Below, in pieces: positions 61,114 to 64,000 of a stretch of DNA of 64,000 nucleotides. Every line of letters begins with the position of its first letter. The stretch's first letter is position 1. Both the position numbers and the translations under genes were made by a program. Origin of the DNA: an uncultured Oscillibacter sp. (GTDB taxonomy: Bacteria > Bacillota > Clostridia > Oscillospirales > Oscillospiraceae); the NCBI GenBank assembly GCA_910583785.1, contig CAJTZK010000002.1, forward strand, positions 186,001 through 250,000, written 5' to 3'. Below the pieces are notes generated by a model, which saw nothing but the letters and a program-made list of their open reading frames with translations, did not search any database and had not been told where the DNA came from.

Positions 61114-62238
61114 TCACTCCCCGTCCAGAGGAATCAGTCCCAGCCGGAGCTGCTGGAGGAAATCCTCGCCGCTCTCCTGCTTCCGGCGCTGCTCCTGCTG
61201 GCGCCGCTGGTGCCGCTCCTGCTGCTGCTCGTAAAGGTCCTGCCGCTGGCTCTCCTCCTGGCGGGGGACTTCCACCCGGACCTCCTGCTGGGCCTCCCGG
61301 CCAAGCAGCTGCTCCAGCCCGGCGCTGTTCTTGTTGAGAAGCTCCTGGGTGCTGCGGTTCTCGGCGTGCAGCTGCACCACCAGTCCGCCGTCCTTGCTCC
61401 AGGTCATCTCCACCGTCACCTTGCCCAGGTTCTCCGGGGTCAGCTGGAGTTCCACCCGGGTCTCGCCGTTCCGCAGGGCCTCCGTCAGCTTGGGCCCGAT
61501 CTGCTTTTCCACGGGTTCCCCGGCATCATCGGCCTTGGGGGCCTCGCCCACCTTCACCGGGACGGCCTTCACGTCTTCAAAAACGGGGGCTTCGGGCTCT
61601 GCGCCCTGGAAGTTCTCCTCCACGGCGGTGTCTCCGCCCTCCTGGGCCTCGGTTCCGCCAGTCTCCACCCGGACCTCCACGGTCCGCTCCCCGGTGTCTT
61701 CCGGGGCCTCCGGCGCCTGGATGGCCTGGGGAAGTTCCTCCACCAGGGCCGGGTCCGCGGCTTGGCTTCCGCCGTCCTCCACCGGGACCTCCAGCGCCCC
61801 CGCCTCCGGGGCGAAGGACTGTTCCTCCGGTGCCAGAAGGGTTTCCGCCGCCAGGGGGGCAGCCCCGTCCACGGCGGCTTCCGCCTGGGCCTCCGGGGCC
61901 AGGACCTGTTCCGCCGGTACCACGGGGGCCTGCATCACCGCCATCGCCGCCAGGGCCATCCGCATCTCCAGTTCCTTGCCGTCCTCCGGAGCGGCGGGGT
62001 TCTGGGGCTCTCCGGATTCCTGGGGCTCTTGCGCATCCTGGGCCTCCTGGGGCTTCTGCGGGTTCTCAGCCTTGTCCTGCCGGGGGGGCTGGGAGGAGTC
62101 CGCCTGCTTCTGCTCCAGCAGCTTCTGGAAGCCGTCCTTCTGCGCGGAGGACTCACCCTTCTTCGCCGCCGGGGCCGCCTGGGGAATCTGTGTGTTTGCC
62201 AGCATGGTGTTGATCAACTGTTCCATGTGCTCGCTCAC
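61114..62238 (-). CDS. fliK: Flagellar hook-length control protein FliK
   Basis: A 374-residue protein: an Ala/Glu/Pro-rich N-terminal ruler region and a C-terminal switch domain (about 240-320) with VELQLTPENLGKVTVEMTW and ELLNKNSAGLEQLL. A Gln/Arg-rich tail (YEQQQERHQRRQQEQRRKQ) follows. It measures hook length and triggers the FlhB switch. It lies 60 nt after fliJ and 26 nt before flgD, the usual order. Confidence 0.9.
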   Translation of the reverse strand: MSEHMEQLINTMLANTQIPQAAPAAKKGESSAQKDGFQKLLEQKQADSSQPPRQDKAENPQKPQEAQDAQEPQESGEPQNPAAPEDGKELEMRMALAAMAVMQAPVVPAEQVLAPEAQAEAAVDGAAPLAAETLLAPEEQSFAPEAGALEVPVEDGGSQAADPALVEELPQAIQAPEAPEDTGERTVEVRVETGGTEAQEGGDTAVEENFQGAEPEAPVFEDVKAVPVKVGEAPKADDAGEPVEKQIGPKLTEALRNGETRVELQLTPENLGKVTVEMTWSKDGGLVVQLHAENRSTQELLNKNSAGLEQLLGREAQQEVRVEVPRQEESQRQDLYEQQQERHQRRQQEQRRKQESGEDFLQQLRLGLIPLDGE

Positions 62239-62298
62239 CTCCTTGTCATCATAGGCTATCTATTTCCAAACGGTGCATCCGCGCCGCGTGGAACCGTG

Positions 62299-62745
62299 TT
62301 ACGAGGCCGCATGGGCCCGGGCGGAGCTGACGAATTCCTCAATGAACAGCTCCTCGCTCTTGGCCTCCTCCTTGTGGTAGGCCTCCAGCTTCTTCTCTTT
62401 CAGCTTCTCAATAGAGGAGGTCTCCTTCTTCGCCTCCACCATGGCCTCCCGGCGCTTCTCAGCCTCGGCCTCCAGCTCTTCCAGCCGTTTCGTCTCCCGC
62501 TGGATTTCCTCTTCGGCGGCCCGGAGGGCGCTTTGGTACATCAGAGCCTCCGTGACCGGCATGCCCTCTAGCGCCCGGTCCCGGTAATCCTCGTTGCAGT
62601 CCCGGTATTCCCGCCAGAGTTTTTCCAGCAGCTCCTCCTGGGCACGGACCCGGGCCACGGCCTCGGCGTGCTCCCCCTGGAGGGCCTCCAGGACCTGCTG
62701 CTTGTAGGAAAGGACGGTATCCAAAGCGAACTTGAATTTCTTCAC
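62299..62745 (-). CDS. fliJ: Flagellar export chaperone/stalk FliJ
   Basis: A 148-residue protein that is coiled coil from about 5 to 135 (KFKFALDTVLSYKQQVLEALQ, RAAEEEIQRETKRLEELEAE). FliJ is the stalk inside the FliI hexamer ring. It lies 22 nt after fliI. Confidence 0.92.
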   Translation of the reverse strand: MKKFKFALDTVLSYKQQVLEALQGEHAEAVARVRAQEELLEKLWREYRDCNEDYRDRALEGMPVTEALMYQSALRAAEEEIQRETKRLEELEAEAEKRREAMVEAKKETSSIEKLKEKKLEAYHKEEAKSEELFIEEFVSSARAHAAS

Positions 62746-62767
62746 GGCGGGCTCTCCTTTGGTTCGG

Positions 62768-64000
62768 TTAGTTCAGTATATGCTTCAGCTTTTCGATGCA
62801 CTGGTCATAGCTGAAGGCCTCGTTGATGTCCTGGGTCAAAAACTCGTTTACCGCGTCGATCTTGCTGAGGGCGTAGTCCAGGTTCCGGTTGGTCCCCGGC
62901 TTGTAGGCACCGATGGCCACCAGGTCCTGGTTCTTCTCATAGGTACTGAGAATGTCCCGGAGCCGGGAGGCCAGCTGGCGGTGTTCCGGGGAGACAATTT
63001 CCACCATCAGACGGGAAATGCTGGCGGAAACGTCGATGGCCGGATAGTGGTTGCTGTTGGCCAGGGCCCGGGAGAGGACGATGTGCCCGTCCAGGATGCC
63101 CCGGACTGTATCCGCAATGGGCTCGTTGGTGTCGTCGCCCTCCACCAGCACGGTGTACACCCCGGTGATGGACCCTTTATCGAAATTGCCGCTCCGCTCC
63201 AGGAGCTTGGGCATTTCCGCGTACATGGAGGGCGTGTAGCCTCGGCTCACCGGGGGCTCCCCGATGGCCAGTCCGATTTCCCGCTGGGCCATGGCAAACC
63301 GGGTCAGGGAGTCCATCATCAGCAGGACATCGTAGCCCTGGTCCCGGAAGTACTCCGCAATGCCCGTGGCCACGCTGGGGCACTTCATCCGCAGCATGGC
63401 GGGCTGGTCACTGGTGGCCACCACCAGTACGGAGCGCCGCATGCCCTCCTCGCCCAAATCCTTCTGGACGAACTCCAGGACCTCCCGGCCCCGTTCGCCC
63501 ACCAGGGCGATGACATTGATGTCCGCCTTGACGTTTTTCGCGATCATGCCCATCAGAGTGGATTTGCCCACGCCGGAGCCCGCGAAAATGCCAATGCGCT
63601 GGCCCTTGCCGATCGTAATCGTGCCGTCGATGGCTTTTACTCCAAACTCCATCCGCTCCCGGATCGGGGGGCGGCGGAGGGGATTGATGTAAGAACCGCC
63701 CACACAGTAGGCGTCGCCCCCCTCGAAGGGGGCCTTGCCGTCTATGGGCTGTCCCATGGCGTTGATAATGCGGCCCCGGAGGAACTCCCCCACCCGCAGG
63801 GTCAGCTGCCGCCCGGTGTTCCGGACGAAGTTGCCCGCCGAGATGCCCGCCATGTCGGAATAGGGCATCAGCAGGATGTGGTCGTTCTTGAAGCCCACCA
63901 CTTCGGCGGTGACCTGCCCGCCGGAGTCGCCGTTGTAGATCCGGCAGATATCGCCGACGGCCGCCCGGCCGCCGCTGGCCTCGATGGACATTCCGACAAT
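62768..64000 (-). CDS. fliI: Flagellar export ATPase FliI (N-terminus beyond the edge)
   Basis: At least 410 residues are visible and the frame is open at the right edge; the annotated Met near 63991 is internal, since IVGMSIEASGGRAAVGDIC is the family core and about 25-30 residues should lie beyond. Walker A GSGVGKST, Walker B VLLMMDSLTRFA and ERGREVLEF are present. It energises export with FliH and FliJ. Upstream flgB/C, fliE-H genes would be outside the window. Confidence 0.97.
   Translation of the reverse strand: MVGMSIEASGGRAAVGDICRIYNGDSGGQVTAEVVGFKNDHILLMPYSDMAGISAGNFVRNTGRQLTLRVGEFLRGRIINAMGQPIDGKAPFEGGDAYCVGGSYINPLRRPPIRERMEFGVKAIDGTITIGKGQRIGIFAGSGVGKSTLMGMIAKNVKADINVIALVGERGREVLEFVQKDLGEEGMRRSVLVVATSDQPAMLRMKCPSVATGIAEYFRDQGYDVLLMMDSLTRFAMAQREIGLAIGEPPVSRGYTPSMYAEMPKLLERSGNFDKGSITGVYTVLVEGDDTNEPIADTVRGILDGHIVLSRALANSNHYPAIDVSASISRLMVEIVSPEHRQLASRLRDILSTYEKNQDLVAIGAYKPGTNRNLDYALSKIDAVNEFLTQDINEAFSYDQCIEKLKHILN

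Overview
The window is high-GC Firmicute DNA. The diderm L- and P-ring genes do not appear among the rod and hook genes. The fliY/fliM type switch, SigD-type sigma factor with an FlgM partner, CheC/CheD/CheV, DUF6470-FliW-CsrA module, YjfB-like and FlhX/YlqG-like genes are typical of Bacillota. GC content, large SLH surface proteins and clostridial serine-recombinase remnants suggest a motile member of the Clostridia, most likely Oscillospiraceae (Oscillibacter/Intestinimonas/Flavonifractor-like). The lineage is an inference; no rRNA or tRNA is present.

Layout. 1-897: C-terminal part of an FtsX-type ABC permease. 898-5123: a decayed mobile-element remnant with hairpins, a promoter and attenuator-like leader, a frameshifted accessory gene, a small intact ORF and two broken large serine recombinases. 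5233-5955: lexA with its own promoter, operator and terminator. From about 5.97 kb to the right edge the window is a flagellar/chemotaxis supercluster of several transcription units. (a) Minus strand 17039-12503: cheA-cheW-cheR-cheB. (b) Minus strand 12381-5971: a SigD-type promoter, then flgM-flgN-flgK-flgL-DUF6470-fliW-csrA-yjfB. (c) Plus strand 17135-31058: a YlqG/FliK-like gene, flhX, a PilZ gene, a 1683-residue SLH protein, a second SLH/Ig-repeat protein, another PilZ gene and a lone Clp-type AAA+ ATPase. (d) Minus strand 34259-31007: an FtsA-like ATPase and a membrane protein with a histone-H1-like cytoplasmic tail. (e) Minus strand 40765-34443: fliD-fliS-fliT-like-FtsE-like ATPase-MCP. 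(f) Plus strand 40933-42492: a ParA ATPase and a ComFB-domain protein. (g) Minus strand from the right edge to 42555: the fla/che operon fliI-fliJ-fliK-flgD-flgE-flbD-motA-motB-fliM-fliY-cheY-fliO-P-Q-R-flhB-flhA-fliA-flgF/G-cheC-cheD-cheV-EAL/HDOD.

Together these genes build the export gate, rod and hook, stator and switch, junction and cap proteins, chemotaxis array and the FlgM/SigD and FliW/CsrA late-gene checkpoints. No flagellin gene is seen, so it lies elsewhere. Cyclic-dinucleotide signalling recurs: two PilZ proteins, a ComFB protein and an EAL-HDOD protein, all beside flagellar or surface genes. The parts least explained by known flagellar biology are the plus-strand SLH/PilZ/AAA+ block, the FtsA-like/H1-like pair, the ParA-ComFB pair (flhF and flhG are missing from their usual place) and a FliY linker carrying three FliM-type CheY-docking motifs.
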